DNA of 64,000 bases from Patulibacter brassicae (GTDB taxonomy: Bacteria; Actinomycetota; Thermoleophilia; Solirubrobacterales; Solirubrobacteraceae), in NCBI RefSeq assembly GCF_033949425.1, contig NZ_JAXAVX010000009.1, forward strand, positions 76,115 to 140,114, read 5' to 3'. The position numbers and the translations under genes were made by a program. Of the stretch, positions 53,762-62,447 are shown piece after piece. The notes below the pieces were generated by a model. It was not told where the DNA came from. It made no database searches and saw only the letters and a list, made by a program, of their open reading frames with translations. The first letter of the stretch is position 1; each line of letters begins with the position of its first letter.

Positions 53762-54481
53762 ATGCAGATCGCCGTCGCAGGAGCCACCGGCAACGCCGGC
53801 CGCCGGATCACCGCCACCCTCCGCGAGGCGGGGCACGAGGTGCGCGAGCTCGCCCGCAGCCGGGGCGTCGACCTGACGACGGGCGAGGGGCTCGACCTGT
53901 CCGGGGTCGAGGTCGTCGTCGACGCGGCGAACCCGCCGACGCTCGACGAGGCGGAGGCCACCGCGTTCTTCCGCGACGTGGCGCGGACGCTCGGGACCGC
54001 GGCCCGGGACGCCGGGGTGCGCCGGACGGTGCTCGTCTCGATCGTCGGCGTCGACCTCGCGACCGAGGACAACCCGTACTACGCGGCGAAGCTCCAGCAC
54101 GAGGTCGCCCACCGGCAGCACGCGCCGGGGCTGCGGATCCTGCGCGCGACGCAGTTCCACGAGATCGCGCAGCAGATGCTCGACTGGATGGGCGACGGCG
54201 AGCGGGCCGTCGTGCCCGACATGCCGGTCCAGCCCGTGGACCTGGAGGAGGTCGCCCGGCAGGTGCTGCGCCTGGCGACGGAGGAGACGCCGGAGCTCGT
54301 CGAGCTCGGCGGGCCGCGTCGCGAGCGCCTGCCGGAGATGAGCCGGCGACTCGCCGCGGGCACGGTCGTCGTCGAGCCCGGCCCGACGAACGACGCCATC
54401 CGCCACGGCGTCCTGCTGCCGGGGCCCGACGCCGTGATCGCCGGCCGGGACTTCGACGCCTGGCTCGCGGCGCGGGCGTGA
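53762..54481 (+). CDS. NmrA-like NAD(P)-binding protein
   Basis: A 239-residue Rossmann-fold protein of the atypical SDR/NmrA group. It has the dinucleotide motif GATGNAGRRI, then RTVLVSIVGVDLATEDNPYYAAKLQHEVA, and a ThrGln-Phe segment ILRATQFHEIAQQML. There is no classical Tyr-x3-Lys pair beyond YYAAKLQHE. Such proteins are redox sensors or quinone/flavin oxidoreductases. The ATG 53762 start has AGGAGT eight bases upstream. It is controlled by the divergent rrf2 gene through the palindrome (inference). Confidence 0.88.
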   Translation: MQIAVAGATGNAGRRITATLREAGHEVRELARSRGVDLTTGEGLDLSGVEVVVDAANPPTLDEAEATAFFRDVARTLGTAARDAGVRRTVLVSIVGVDLATEDNPYYAAKLQHEVAHRQHAPGLRILRATQFHEIAQQMLDWMGDGERAVVPDMPVQPVDLEEVARQVLRLATEETPELVELGGPRRERLPEMSRRLAAGTVVVEPGPTNDAIRHGVLLPGPDAVIAGRDFDAWLAARA

Positions 54482-54509
54482 CCGCCCGGGACGGCGCGCG
54501 GCGGGACGG

Positions 54510-55406
54510 TCAGCTGCTGGACGGCACCGCGTCGACCCGGTCCCAGCGTCGCGCGGCGAGATCGTCGCGCCCGATGACGAACGCGACGTCCCCACCGTCG
54601 AGGAACTCGCCGCCGAACGTCCACGGGACGACCGTGAGCACCGCGACCTGGCCGACGCCCCGAGGGTCGTCCTGGGCCGTCTGCGGGATGCCGAGGATGG
54701 CGTTGGCAGAGCGGCCGTCGTCCCGGCCGTACCGGGGGACGTCCCAGCGATCGGCCCAGCGCGTCGTGACCCGCTCGTAGCGGCGGCTCTGCGATCGCGT
54801 GAGCCGGTAGCGGCGGTCGTACCGCGCCGTCCAGGAGTCCGTCAGGGTCAAGCGCGGACGCCAGGCGAGCGGGAAGCGCGGCACCGAGGCGGGGGCGGAG
54901 TCGCTCGGGGCACGGCGCGTCGCCCGCGGCCGGGTCGCCTGTCGCAGCGTCGTGCCGGGTGGGACGTACCAGACGCGGAGCGCGCTCCCCGCGTGGTTGC
55001 CCGAATCGGTCGGCTCCCAGAGGGATTCGAGCGCGGCGAAGAAGAGGAGCGTCCCGTCGGCGGGCAGGAGCTCCCGCTGCGGGAACCGGGGGACCTCGGC
55101 CAGGTCGACGATCGCGACGAAGTCGAGGGGACGGCCGCGGCGCACGGGCCACGTCTCGCCGGCGGGGAGCACGCCGCGGCCGCCGATCCGGCTCGTGCCC
55201 GGGCCCGTGCGACGGACCGCGAACGCACCCCACTCGGCGGCGGCGACGAGCCGCCCGGAGGCGCGCGCGGGCAGGTCGCGCTCGCGGAGCTCCCGTCCGA
55301 GGGCCCGGCGCTCGGCGGCGTCGTCGGGGACCGGCGCGGCCGCGGCCTGCTGCGTGGCCCCGGACACCAGCAGGAGGGTGAGCAGGAGGACGGGACGCAG
55401 GCGCAT
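54510..55406 (-). CDS. secreted DUF1963-like protein
   Basis: A 298-residue protein with a signal peptide (RPVLLLTLLLVSGATQQAAAAP). The mature part has features of the DUF1963/YwqG family: RGVLPAGETWP, FVAIVDLAEVPRFPQRELLPADGTLLFFAALE and HRILGIPQTAQ-like ILGIPQTAQDD. It ends EFLDGGDVAFVIGRDDLAARRWDRV. Secretion is unusual for a family generally thought cytoplasmic. Function unknown. Confidence 0.72.
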   Translation of the reverse strand: MRLRPVLLLTLLLVSGATQQAAAAPVPDDAAERRALGRELRERDLPARASGRLVAAAEWGAFAVRRTGPGTSRIGGRGVLPAGETWPVRRGRPLDFVAIVDLAEVPRFPQRELLPADGTLLFFAALESLWEPTDSGNHAGSALRVWYVPPGTTLRQATRPRATRRAPSDSAPASVPRFPLAWRPRLTLTDSWTARYDRRYRLTRSQSRRYERVTTRWADRWDVPRYGRDDGRSANAILGIPQTAQDDPRGVGQVAVLTVVPWTFGGEFLDGGDVAFVIGRDDLAARRWDRVDAVPSSS

Positions 55407-55492
55407 GCGTCCCGGGTTCTACCGCGAGGGCTCCGGCCGACGTCCGCACTGGCCGAACGACCGAGGGGTGCCGCGCCTGTCACGATCGGTCG

Positions 55493-55939
55493 ATGCCGAC
55501 GATCTGGACCATCGGCTACGAGAAGCTCCTGGCGCCCGAGCTCGTGCAGGAGCTCGAGGACGCCGGCATCGAGCGGCTGATCGACGTGCGCTTCCGTCCG
55601 CAGTCCCGCCGCGCCGGCCTGTCGAAGACCCGCCTGGGGGAGGCTCTGGCGGACCGCCGGATCGCGTACGAGCACCGTCGCTCGCTCGGCACGCCGCCGG
55701 ACATCCGGATCGACTTCCAGCAGGGCCGGATCGCCCAGGGTCGCGCGCGGATGGCCCAGCACCTCGAGGAGACCGCCGGCGAGGCGATCGACGCCCTCGC
55801 CGACGAGCTCCAGGCCGACCCGCCGGGCCCGCGCACCGCGCTGCTCTGCCTCGAGCACGACCCCGCCGTCTGCCACCGGCGGGTCGTCACCGAGGCCCTC
55901 GCCGCCCGCATCCCGGACCTCGAGGTCGTCGACCTCTGA
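55493..55939 (+). CDS. DUF488 family protein
   Basis: A 148-residue DUF488 protein. The N-terminus IWTIGYEKLLAPELVQELEDAGIERLIDVRFRPQSRRAGLSKTRL and the C-terminal ALLCLEHDPAVCHRRVVTEAL contain the conserved Arg/Asp and Cys-x-His-Arg features. The function of the family is not established, although it is frequent in bacteria and archaea. ATG 55493. It ends near a strong bidirectional hairpin shared with the glutamine synthetase gene. Confidence 0.92.
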   Translation: MPTIWTIGYEKLLAPELVQELEDAGIERLIDVRFRPQSRRAGLSKTRLGEALADRRIAYEHRRSLGTPPDIRIDFQQGRIAQGRARMAQHLEETAGEAIDALADELQADPPGPRTALLCLEHDPAVCHRRVVTEALAARIPDLEVVDL

Positions 55940-55993
55940 GGCGCGAGCCGCACGTCCGGGACGCGATCGGTGAGCCGCCCTGGCCGAGACGGC

Positions 55994-56020
55994 GGAACCC
56001 CCGTCGCAGACGGGGGTTCC
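55994..56020. terminator. bidirectional terminator hairpin
   Basis: Perfect 12-bp stem GGAACCCCCGTC/GACGGGGGTTCC with loop GCA, between the convergent DUF488 and glutamine synthetase genes. Confidence 0.75.
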
Positions 56021-56057
56021 GGGTCCTGCCGATGCCCTCGGAGGGCGGCGGCGAGCG

Positions 56058-58205
56058 CTACTTGATGAAGAGCATCTCCTGGTACTGCGGGAGCGGCCAG
56101 ATCTTGTCGCTGACGATCTTCTCGAGCTTGTCGGCGACGACGCGGAGCTCGTCCATCGCCACGAGGACCTCGTCGCGGAGGTACGTCACGAACTCGGGGT
56201 CGGTGAACTCGCCCTCCTTCGCGTTGAGCTCCTCGAGCTTCAGGATCTTCGCGTAGAGCTCCTCGGTGAGGGCCTTCGTCTCGGCGGCGGGGCCGTCGAG
56301 GCCGGCGACCTGCAGCTCGGTGAGGTGCTGCGTGGCGGCGGGGAAGATCAGCGTCCGGGCCATCGTCGCGGCCGTCTCGGCCTCGATGTTGACCTTCACG
56401 CCGTACTGCTCGAGGAGGATCTCGTAGCGGGCCTCGGTCTCGCGCTCGTTGAGCACGTTGTACTTCTCGAACAGCGCGATCGCCTCGGGCGTCACGATCT
56501 GCGGGAGGGCGTCCGGCGTCGTGCGGAGGTTCAGCAGGCCGCGCTTTGCCGCCTCCTCCTGCCACTCCTCGGAGTAGCCGTCGCCGCCGAACACGACGCG
56601 GCTGTGCTTCGCGTACTCCTCGCGCACGAGCTCGGTCACCGCCGCGGCGAGCTCCGTGCCGGACTCGAGCTTCTCGCTCAGGAGACCGGCGAGGTAGTCG
56701 ATCGACTCGGCGGCGATCGTGTTCAGGACGGTGTTCGTCAGGCCCAGGGACTGCGAGGAGCCCAGGGCGCGGAACTCGAACTTGTTGCCGGTGAACGCGA
56801 ACGGCGAGGTCCGGTTGCGGTCGCCGCCGTGGCGCGGCAGCGGCGGCAGGACCGGCGTGCCGAGGCCGAGGAACGAGCCGGGGGCCGACGGGTCGCCGTC
56901 GCCCTGGACGATCGCGTCGAAGACGCCCTCGAGCTCGCTGCCCAGGAAGATCGAGATGATCGCCGGCGGCGCCTCGTTCGCGCCGAGCCGGTGGTCCTGG
57001 CCGATGTTGGCGACCGTCGCGCGCAGCAGGCCCGCGTACTTGTCGACCGCCCGCACGACCGCCGTCGTGAAGAACAGGAAGATGAGGTTCGAGTACGGCG
57101 TGTCGCCCGGATCGATGAGGTTCCCGCCGAGGTCGGTCGTCATCGACCAGTTGTTGTGCTTGCCCGAGCCGTTGACGTTCGCGAACGGCTTCTCGTGCAG
57201 GAGGCAGACGAGCCCGTAGTGCGGCGCCGTGGACTCCAGCACCTGCATCACGAGGTGCTGGTGGTCGGCGGCCATGTTCGAGCCCTCGTACAGCGGGGCG
57301 ATCTCGTACTGGCCCGGCGCGACCTCGTTGTGGCGCGTCACGATCGGCACGCCGAGCTTCGCGAGCTCGCGCTCGACGTCGAGCATGTAGGCGAGGACCC
57401 GCTCGGGGATCGCGCCGAAGTAGTGGTCGTCCAGCTCGTGGCCCTTCGGCGGCTTCGCGCCGAAGAGCGTCCGGCCAGTGGTCCGCAGGTCCGGGCGCTC
57501 GTAGTAGTACTGCTCGTCGACGAGGAAGTACTCCTGCTCCGGGCCGATCGAGGTGAAGACCCGCTGCGGGGCGTCGTCGCCCAGGACGCGGAGGGCCGCG
57601 ATCGCGGACTTGCTCAGCGCGTCCATCGAGCGCAGGAGCGGGATCTTCGAGTCCAGCGCCTCGCCCGTCCACGACGTGAACGCCGTCGGGATGCAGAGCA
57701 GCGCGCCGTTCGGGTTCTCGAGGATGAACGCCGGCGACGTCGGATCCCAGGCGGTGTAGCCGCGGGCCTCGTTCGTCGCCCGGATGCCGCCGCTGGGGAA
57801 CGAGGAGGCGTCGGGCTCGCCCTGGATGAGCTCCTTGCCCGAGAACTCGGCCAGCGCGTTGCCGTCGCCGGTCGGCCGGAAGAAGCTGTCGTGCTTCTCC
57901 GCCGTCCGGCCGGTCAGCGGCTGGAACCAGTGGGTGTAGTGGGTGGCGCCCTTCTCCAGGGCCCAGTCCTTCATCGCGGAGGCGACGGCGTCGGCGAGGC
58001 TCACGTCGAGCGCCTCGCCGCGCTCGAGCGTGCGCTGCAGGCGCTTGTAGACGTCCTTCGGCAGGCGCTGGCGCTGGACGGCCGGACTGAACACGTTCGT
58101 GCCGAACACCACGTTCTGCGGACGCGTCAGGTCGTCGGCGCCGAACGCGACGTCGTCAGCGGTCCACCGCGCGGCGGAGACGTTCCTCTGGCGAGACTGG
58201 GTCAT
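56058..58205 (-). CDS. glutamine synthetase type III
   Basis: A 715-residue GSIII-type glutamine synthetase, converting glutamate and ammonia to glutamine. The long N-terminal region is typical of the type, with THYTHWFQPLTGRTAEKHDSFF and SFPSGGIR. Catalytic segments are SIGPEQEYFLVD, RHNEVAPGQYEIAP, LLHEKPFANVNGSGKHNNWS and GHRLGANEAPPAI-like DHRLGANEAPPAIISIFLGSELE. The C-terminal helical part is EELNAKEGEF. ATG 58205 is chosen; a longer reading to 58334 lacks family features. GSIII is not adenylylated like GSI; PII genes lie divergently next door. Confidence 0.95.
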   Translation of the reverse strand: MTQSRQRNVSAARWTADDVAFGADDLTRPQNVVFGTNVFSPAVQRQRLPKDVYKRLQRTLERGEALDVSLADAVASAMKDWALEKGATHYTHWFQPLTGRTAEKHDSFFRPTGDGNALAEFSGKELIQGEPDASSFPSGGIRATNEARGYTAWDPTSPAFILENPNGALLCIPTAFTSWTGEALDSKIPLLRSMDALSKSAIAALRVLGDDAPQRVFTSIGPEQEYFLVDEQYYYERPDLRTTGRTLFGAKPPKGHELDDHYFGAIPERVLAYMLDVERELAKLGVPIVTRHNEVAPGQYEIAPLYEGSNMAADHQHLVMQVLESTAPHYGLVCLLHEKPFANVNGSGKHNNWSMTTDLGGNLIDPGDTPYSNLIFLFFTTAVVRAVDKYAGLLRATVANIGQDHRLGANEAPPAIISIFLGSELEGVFDAIVQGDGDPSAPGSFLGLGTPVLPPLPRHGGDRNRTSPFAFTGNKFEFRALGSSQSLGLTNTVLNTIAAESIDYLAGLLSEKLESGTELAAAVTELVREEYAKHSRVVFGGDGYSEEWQEEAAKRGLLNLRTTPDALPQIVTPEAIALFEKYNVLNERETEARYEILLEQYGVKVNIEAETAATMARTLIFPAATQHLTELQVAGLDGPAAETKALTEELYAKILKLEELNAKEGEFTDPEFVTYLRDEVLVAMDELRVVADKLEKIVSDKIWPLPQYQEMLFIK

Positions 58206-58394
58206 GGGGTGCTGATGCTCCTCGGGTTCAGTGGCCGGTCCGTCGTCGAGACGCAGGAAGACGCGCCCGCGGGAAGCGAACCGGCGGCGAGCGTAGGTCG
58301 GCCCGGACGACCCGGACCTTATCCCGATGTCCAAACGTCCCGGGCCCGCGGTCGCCGGAACGGAGGGGGCCCCACCATGTGGAGCATCTGCACA

Positions 58395-58415
58395 TCCGGT
58401 CTTTCGCCAACCGGA
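58395..58415. promoter_or_regulatory. possible operator in glnIII-amt promoter region
   Basis: TCCGGT-N9-ACCGGA dyad about 60 bases before the amt ribosome site. Function unknown; it is not a standard GlnR or NtcA match. Confidence 0.35.
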
Positions 58416-58477
58416 CAGGCGCGCCGCCGCTCCTGCTCACGAACCTTCCGTCTCGTCCGATCAAGGAGGAATCACGG

Positions 58478-60061
58478 ATGTCACGGACCCTTCGGGGGCA
58501 CGGCGCGACCGACGCGCCGGGCGCCCCGCCCCAGGAGCGCGCATCGCGCGTCCGACCGCCCGCCGGCTGGAAGATGCCGTCGCGCAAGCGCCTCGGCTTC
58601 GCGGCGCTGACCACGATCATCACGTCGCTCATCGCGATGCCAGCCGCGTCGTGGGCGCTCTACCCGCCCGACAATGGCTACACCGGCGCCGACGCGGGGA
58701 AGGTCCCGACGGACCTCCTCGGCCTCGTCAACGAGCTGAACTACGTCTGGCTCATCCTCGGCGCCGCGCTCGTGTTCTTCATGCAGGTCGGCTTCCTCGG
58801 CCTCGAGCTCGGGTTCTCCCGCGGCAAGAACGTCGGCTCCGGCGTCGCGAAGATCATCGTGAACATCGCGGTGGCCGCCGTCGTGTGGTGGGCCGTCGGC
58901 TACTCCTTCGCGTTCGGCGCGGACGGCGGCAAGATCCTCGGCTCGGGCGACTTCTTCTACTCGCTGACCTTCGACGGCGAGGGCGTCCCCGACGCGAGCG
59001 GCTGGCCGTTCTTCTTCTTCCAGTTCACGTTCGCGGCCGTCTCGCTCGCGATCGTCTGGGGCTCGACGCTCGAGCGGATCAAGTTCATCGCCTACCCGAT
59101 CTTCGCGTTCGTCTTCATCGCGATCATCTACCCGCCGGTCGCCCACGCGACGTGGTCGGGCGTCGGCATCTTCGGCGGCGACAACGGCCTGACGATCGGC
59201 GACGCGGCCGGCGCGCTGGACTTCGCCGGCTCCGGCGTCGTCCACCTCTGCGGTGCGACCGCCGCCCTCGCCGCGACCCTCGTGCTCGGGCCGCGCCGGG
59301 GCAAGTACGGTCCCGACGGCAAGCCGCGGGCGATCCCGGGGCACTCCATGCCGATCTTCGGCATCGGCGTCCTCGTCCTGTGGCTCGGCTGGTTCGGCTT
59401 CAACGGCGTCTCGACGCTGAACACCGACGGCGGCGTCTTCGGCCACGTCATCGCCGTGACGAACCTCTCGGCCGCGGCGGGCGTCATCGGCGCCGGCCTC
59501 GCGATGTGGCTCAAGACGAAGACCTTCGACGTCGGCATGCTCGGCAACGGCGCGATCGCCGGTCTCGTGGCGATCACCGCCCCCGCCGGCTACGTCGCGA
59601 TGTGGGCGGCCCCGATCATCGGCTTCATCGGCGGCCTGATCGTCGTCTTCGGCGTCCTCTTCATCGACCGCATCGGCATCGACGATCCCGTCGGCGCCAC
59701 GTCGGCCCACGGCCTGGCGGGCATCTGGGGCACCCTCGCGGTCGGCCTCTTCCTCGATCCGAAGCTCCAGGCGTACAACGCCCTGGGCGGCGACCCGAGC
59801 GGTGGCCTGTTCACCGGCGGCGGCGTCGACCAGCTCGCCGTCCAGGCGGTCGTGGTGATCGTGACCTTCCTCTGGGTCTTCGCCACCTCCTTCGCGGTCT
59901 TCTGGCTCATCAAGAAGACGGTCGGCCTGCGCGTCTCCGAGGAGGAGGAGATCGCCGGACTGGACATCTCGGAGCACGGCATGTACGGCTACCCGGAGCA
60001 GTTCATCCCGGAGGCCGAGCTCGTCGGCTACTCCCCGGCGCCGATCAAGACGGGAGCCTGA
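58478..60061 (+). CDS. amt: ammonium transporter
   Basis: A 527-residue Amt-family channel, longer than the usual 400-450 residues. An N-terminal basic stretch (40 residues) and a cleavable or anchoring helix (LTTIITSLIAMPAASWAL) precede the eleven-helix core. The two pore histidines are in GSGVVHLCGATAALA and GATSAHGLAGIWGTLA. WLGWFGFNGVSTLN is the family signature. The C-terminal EEEEIAGLDISEHGMYGYPE is the PII-contact tail. ATG 58478 has a strong AAGGAGGA. It is followed three bases later by the PII gene. Confidence 0.95.
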   Translation: MSRTLRGHGATDAPGAPPQERASRVRPPAGWKMPSRKRLGFAALTTIITSLIAMPAASWALYPPDNGYTGADAGKVPTDLLGLVNELNYVWLILGAALVFFMQVGFLGLELGFSRGKNVGSGVAKIIVNIAVAAVVWWAVGYSFAFGADGGKILGSGDFFYSLTFDGEGVPDASGWPFFFFQFTFAAVSLAIVWGSTLERIKFIAYPIFAFVFIAIIYPPVAHATWSGVGIFGGDNGLTIGDAAGALDFAGSGVVHLCGATAALAATLVLGPRRGKYGPDGKPRAIPGHSMPIFGIGVLVLWLGWFGFNGVSTLNTDGGVFGHVIAVTNLSAAAGVIGAGLAMWLKTKTFDVGMLGNGAIAGLVAITAPAGYVAMWAAPIIGFIGGLIVVFGVLFIDRIGIDDPVGATSAHGLAGIWGTLAVGLFLDPKLQAYNALGGDPSGGLFTGGGVDQLAVQAVVVIVTFLWVFATSFAVFWLIKKTVGLRVSEEEEIAGLDISEHGMYGYPEQFIPEAELVGYSPAPIKTGA

Positions 60062-60064
60062 GTC

Positions 60065-60433
60065 ATGAAGATGGTCATCGCGTTCATCCGCCACGAGGCC
60101 TTCGAGCCCATCCGTGGGGAGCTCCTGAGCCTCGGGTTCCCGAGCCTCTCGATCTCCGAGGTCAAGGGCTCGGGCCGGCAGAAGGGCGTGACGGAGCGCT
60201 ACCGCGGCGCCGAGATCACGAACTACCTGCGGCCGAAGGTGAAGCTCGAGACGGTCGTCGACGACACGGACGTGCAGACGGTCGTCGACACGATCCTCAA
60301 GCACGCCCGCACCGGTGCGGTCGGCGACGGCAAGGTGTTCGTCGCGCCGATCGAGGAGTCGTACCGGATCCGGACCGGCGAGTCGGGGTCCGAGACGCTC
60401 CAGACGCACTCCCCGGAGGACCTGCCGTCCTGA
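60065..60433 (+). CDS. glnK: PII signal protein lacking Tyr51
   Basis: A 122-residue PII protein, next to amt as usual. The T-loop reads SGRQKGVTERYRGAEITNYLRPK. The residue normally uridylylated or adenylylated, Tyr51, is Ile51, while Tyr46 is kept. The B-loop TGAVGDGKVFV and C-loop R-I-RTGE are intact, so ATP/ADP and 2-oxoglutarate binding should work. It probably acts by nucleotide state alone on Amt (and perhaps on the neighbouring GSIII). ATG 60065 is translationally coupled to amt. Confidence 0.94.
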   Translation: MKMVIAFIRHEAFEPIRGELLSLGFPSLSISEVKGSGRQKGVTERYRGAEITNYLRPKVKLETVVDDTDVQTVVDTILKHARTGAVGDGKVFVAPIEESYRIRTGESGSETLQTHSPEDLPS

Positions 60434-60470
60434 GGGCGGCCGACCGGGGCTGACGCCCCACGGTCGCCCT
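60433..60470 (+). terminator. terminator hairpin after glnK
   Basis: AGGGCGGCCGACCGGGGC and GCCCCACGGTCGCCCT form a long, slightly bulged stem at the PII stop codon. Confidence 0.55.
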
Positions 60471-60602
60471 CCGGGGCGGCCGACCGGACTCCGTGACGCG
60501 CGCCGTCGGCTCTCGAGCCGGCGGCGCTTCGTCGTTCCGGCCTCGCCTCGCCTCGCTCCGGTCCGGTCATGCCCTCGGGGCGGCCACGGCCCCCGGAACG
60601 CG

Positions 60603-60627
60603 GACGGCCGCCTCGTGGGCGGCCGTC
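60603..60627. terminator. second hairpin, near the lipoprotein gene end
   Basis: Perfect 10-bp stem GACGGCCGCC/GGCGGCCGTC with loop TCGTG. A third GC stem lies at about 60502-60525. The 230-base convergent gap holds no gene. Confidence 0.5.
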
Positions 60628-60662
60628 GGAGACTCGGTGGCGCGCCGCGCGGCGCGCGCGGC

Positions 60663-61268
60663 TCAGGTGGCGGGGACGACCTTCCCGGTGTCCGGGTCGA
60701 TCGTCGTCTCCTCCGGCTTGCCGTCGATCCGCACGTCGAAGGTGCCCGACGCGCGTCCCCCGCTCGCCCGGACCGCGCCGTTCTGCTCGACGGCGGCGGC
60801 GACGCGCCAGCGCACCGTGTGGCGTCCGGCGACCGTCGGCGTGAGCTTCCAGCGGAACGTCCGCTCGGCCCCGGCGGGCAGCGACCCGAGCGCCCACGTG
60901 TCGACGTAGGCGGTCTGGCCGCCGGCCGGCGGCTGATCGACGATCCAGATCGGGCGCCGCGGATCGGCGATCCGGCCGGCGCCGTTGTCCTCGCCGGCGA
61001 CGCGCCGCTCGAGGCCGTTCAGCACGACGGCGACGTCCGGCAGGGGCCGGCTGTCCTGGTTGCGGACCGTGATCTCGAGCGTCCGCTGGTCGGCGAGGCG
61101 CTGGCGCTCCGGGAAGGAGGCGCTGACGGCGACGCGGAACGGCTCGCCCTTCGCGGCGTCCTCGATCTCCGGGTCGTCGCCGCCGCAGGCGGAGACGCCC
61201 AGGGCCAGGCCGGCGGCCAGGGCCAGCGTCGACGCTCGATATCGCGTGGTGCCCCGGATCCCCTCCAT
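60663..61268 (-). CDS. putative lipoprotein with Ig-like fold
   Basis: A 201-residue lipoprotein: the signal runs to GVSAC (lipobox), then GGDDPEIED and a beta-rich domain with alternating strands (FRVAVSASFPERQRLADQRTLEITVRNQDSRPLPDVAVVLNGLE...). The pattern resembles Ig-like or CARDB-type modules (TFRWKLTPTVAGRHTVRWRVAA). ATG 61268; GTG 61271 is one codon upstream. Function unknown. Confidence 0.72.
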   Translation of the reverse strand: MEGIRGTTRYRASTLALAAGLALGVSACGGDDPEIEDAAKGEPFRVAVSASFPERQRLADQRTLEITVRNQDSRPLPDVAVVLNGLERRVAGEDNGAGRIADPRRPIWIVDQPPAGGQTAYVDTWALGSLPAGAERTFRWKLTPTVAGRHTVRWRVAAAVEQNGAVRASGGRASGTFDVRIDGKPEETTIDPDTGKVVPAT

Positions 61269-61508
61269 CACGCGCGGCAGGCTAACACAGGGCGTCCAGC
61301 CCGCTGGACCCGTCGTCCGGTCAACGCCGGGTGGCGGGGAACGGTCCTCGCGCGTGCGTGCGCGGGGGCGCGCGACGCGCGGTCGAGCGGGGGCGCGCCG
61401 GGGCATCCCGGGGGCTCACCCGGGTGAGGCCGGGGTCGGGCGGGCGCTCGGGGTCCGAGGGTTCCGCGACCGTCGGTAGGGTTTGCGCGTCGCCCGCGCC
61501 GCAGCGGG

Positions 61509-61548
61509 AGTGTGGCCGCTGGCACACACCCGCCGCATGGCGTAGGCT
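61509..61548 (+). promoter_or_regulatory. promoter and dyad before the MlaE-MlaF operon
   Basis: TGGCAC (61520-61525) and TAGGCT (61543-61548) are 17 bases apart. The dyad GTGTG-N8-CACAC at 61510-61527 overlaps the -35. The rest of the 332-base gap from 61269 holds no gene. Confidence 0.5.
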
Positions 61549-61600
61549 GCGCACCTGCCCGGCTGACCGCGGCCGGGCACTGGGAGGCCCCGAGGAGTCC

Positions 61601-62407
61601 ATGGTCAGCACCGTCGCCAATCGCGTCTTCGATCCCGCCAAGAGCGCCTTGGAGGAGATCGGCGACGTGATGATCCTGACCGGCAAGGTGCTGGTCTCGG
61701 CCGTCCGCCCACCGTATTCCTACGGCGACGAGTTCGTCCATCAGTTCCTGTTCGCGCTCCGGCTCTGCTGGTTCCCGCTGCTCGTCTCGACCGTCGCCTT
61801 CGGCTTCGGCGCACCGGGCCTGCAGGCCGCGAACTTCCTCGTGCTGTTCGGCGCGCTCGATCGCCTCGGCGGCTTCTTCGTGCTCGCGTCGATCCGCGAG
61901 TTCGCGCCGTTCGTGACGGCGATCGTCATGGCCGGCGTGGCGGGCACCGCGATCACCGCGGACCTCGGCGCCCGGAAGATCCGCGAGGAGCTCGACGCGC
62001 TCCAGGTCCTCGGCGTCGATCCGGTGAAGAGCCTCGTCGTGCCGCGCTTCCTGGCGCTCATGATCGTCACGGGCCTCTTCGACGTCTACGCCCTGCTCTT
62101 CGGCATCTTCGGCGGCATCGTCGCGACGCTCGTCAACGGCGCCCCGCTCGGGCCGTTCTGGGCGACGTTCTTCTCGAACGCGTCGGTGACGGACCTCTGG
62201 GGGTCGTTCGTCAAATGCACCTTGTTCGGCGCGATCATCGCCGTCATCTGCTGCTACAAGGGGATGACCGCGAAGGGCGGCGCCGAGGGCGTCGGACGCG
62301 CGGTCAACCAGGCGGTCGTCATCGCGATGCTCGGCGTCTTCGCCTTCAACTACGTCTTCACCCAGACGCTCCTGGCCACCAACCCCGAGATGCTGGTGAT
62401 CAAGTGA
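61601..62407 (+). CDS. MlaE/YrbE family ABC permease
   Basis: A 268-residue MlaE permease of the YrbEA type: ADLGARKIREELDALQVLGVDPVKSLVVPRFLALM is the coupling loop and YKGMTAKGGAEGVGRAVNQAVV the C-terminal motif. It starts an operon with a second permease and an MlaF-type ATPase. The ATG 61601 start has GAGGAG just upstream. Compared with the other pair at 42-44 kb, this one keeps its ATPase and so is the complete-looking system. Confidence 0.95.
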   Translation: MVSTVANRVFDPAKSALEEIGDVMILTGKVLVSAVRPPYSYGDEFVHQFLFALRLCWFPLLVSTVAFGFGAPGLQAANFLVLFGALDRLGGFFVLASIREFAPFVTAIVMAGVAGTAITADLGARKIREELDALQVLGVDPVKSLVVPRFLALMIVTGLFDVYALLFGIFGGIVATLVNGAPLGPFWATFFSNASVTDLWGSFVKCTLFGAIIAVICCYKGMTAKGGAEGVGRAVNQAVVIAMLGVFAFNYVFTQTLLATNPEMLVIK

Positions 62408-62447
62408 GCACGTCGTCGACCGCGCGCCGCGCCCACGAGGCCCGCCG

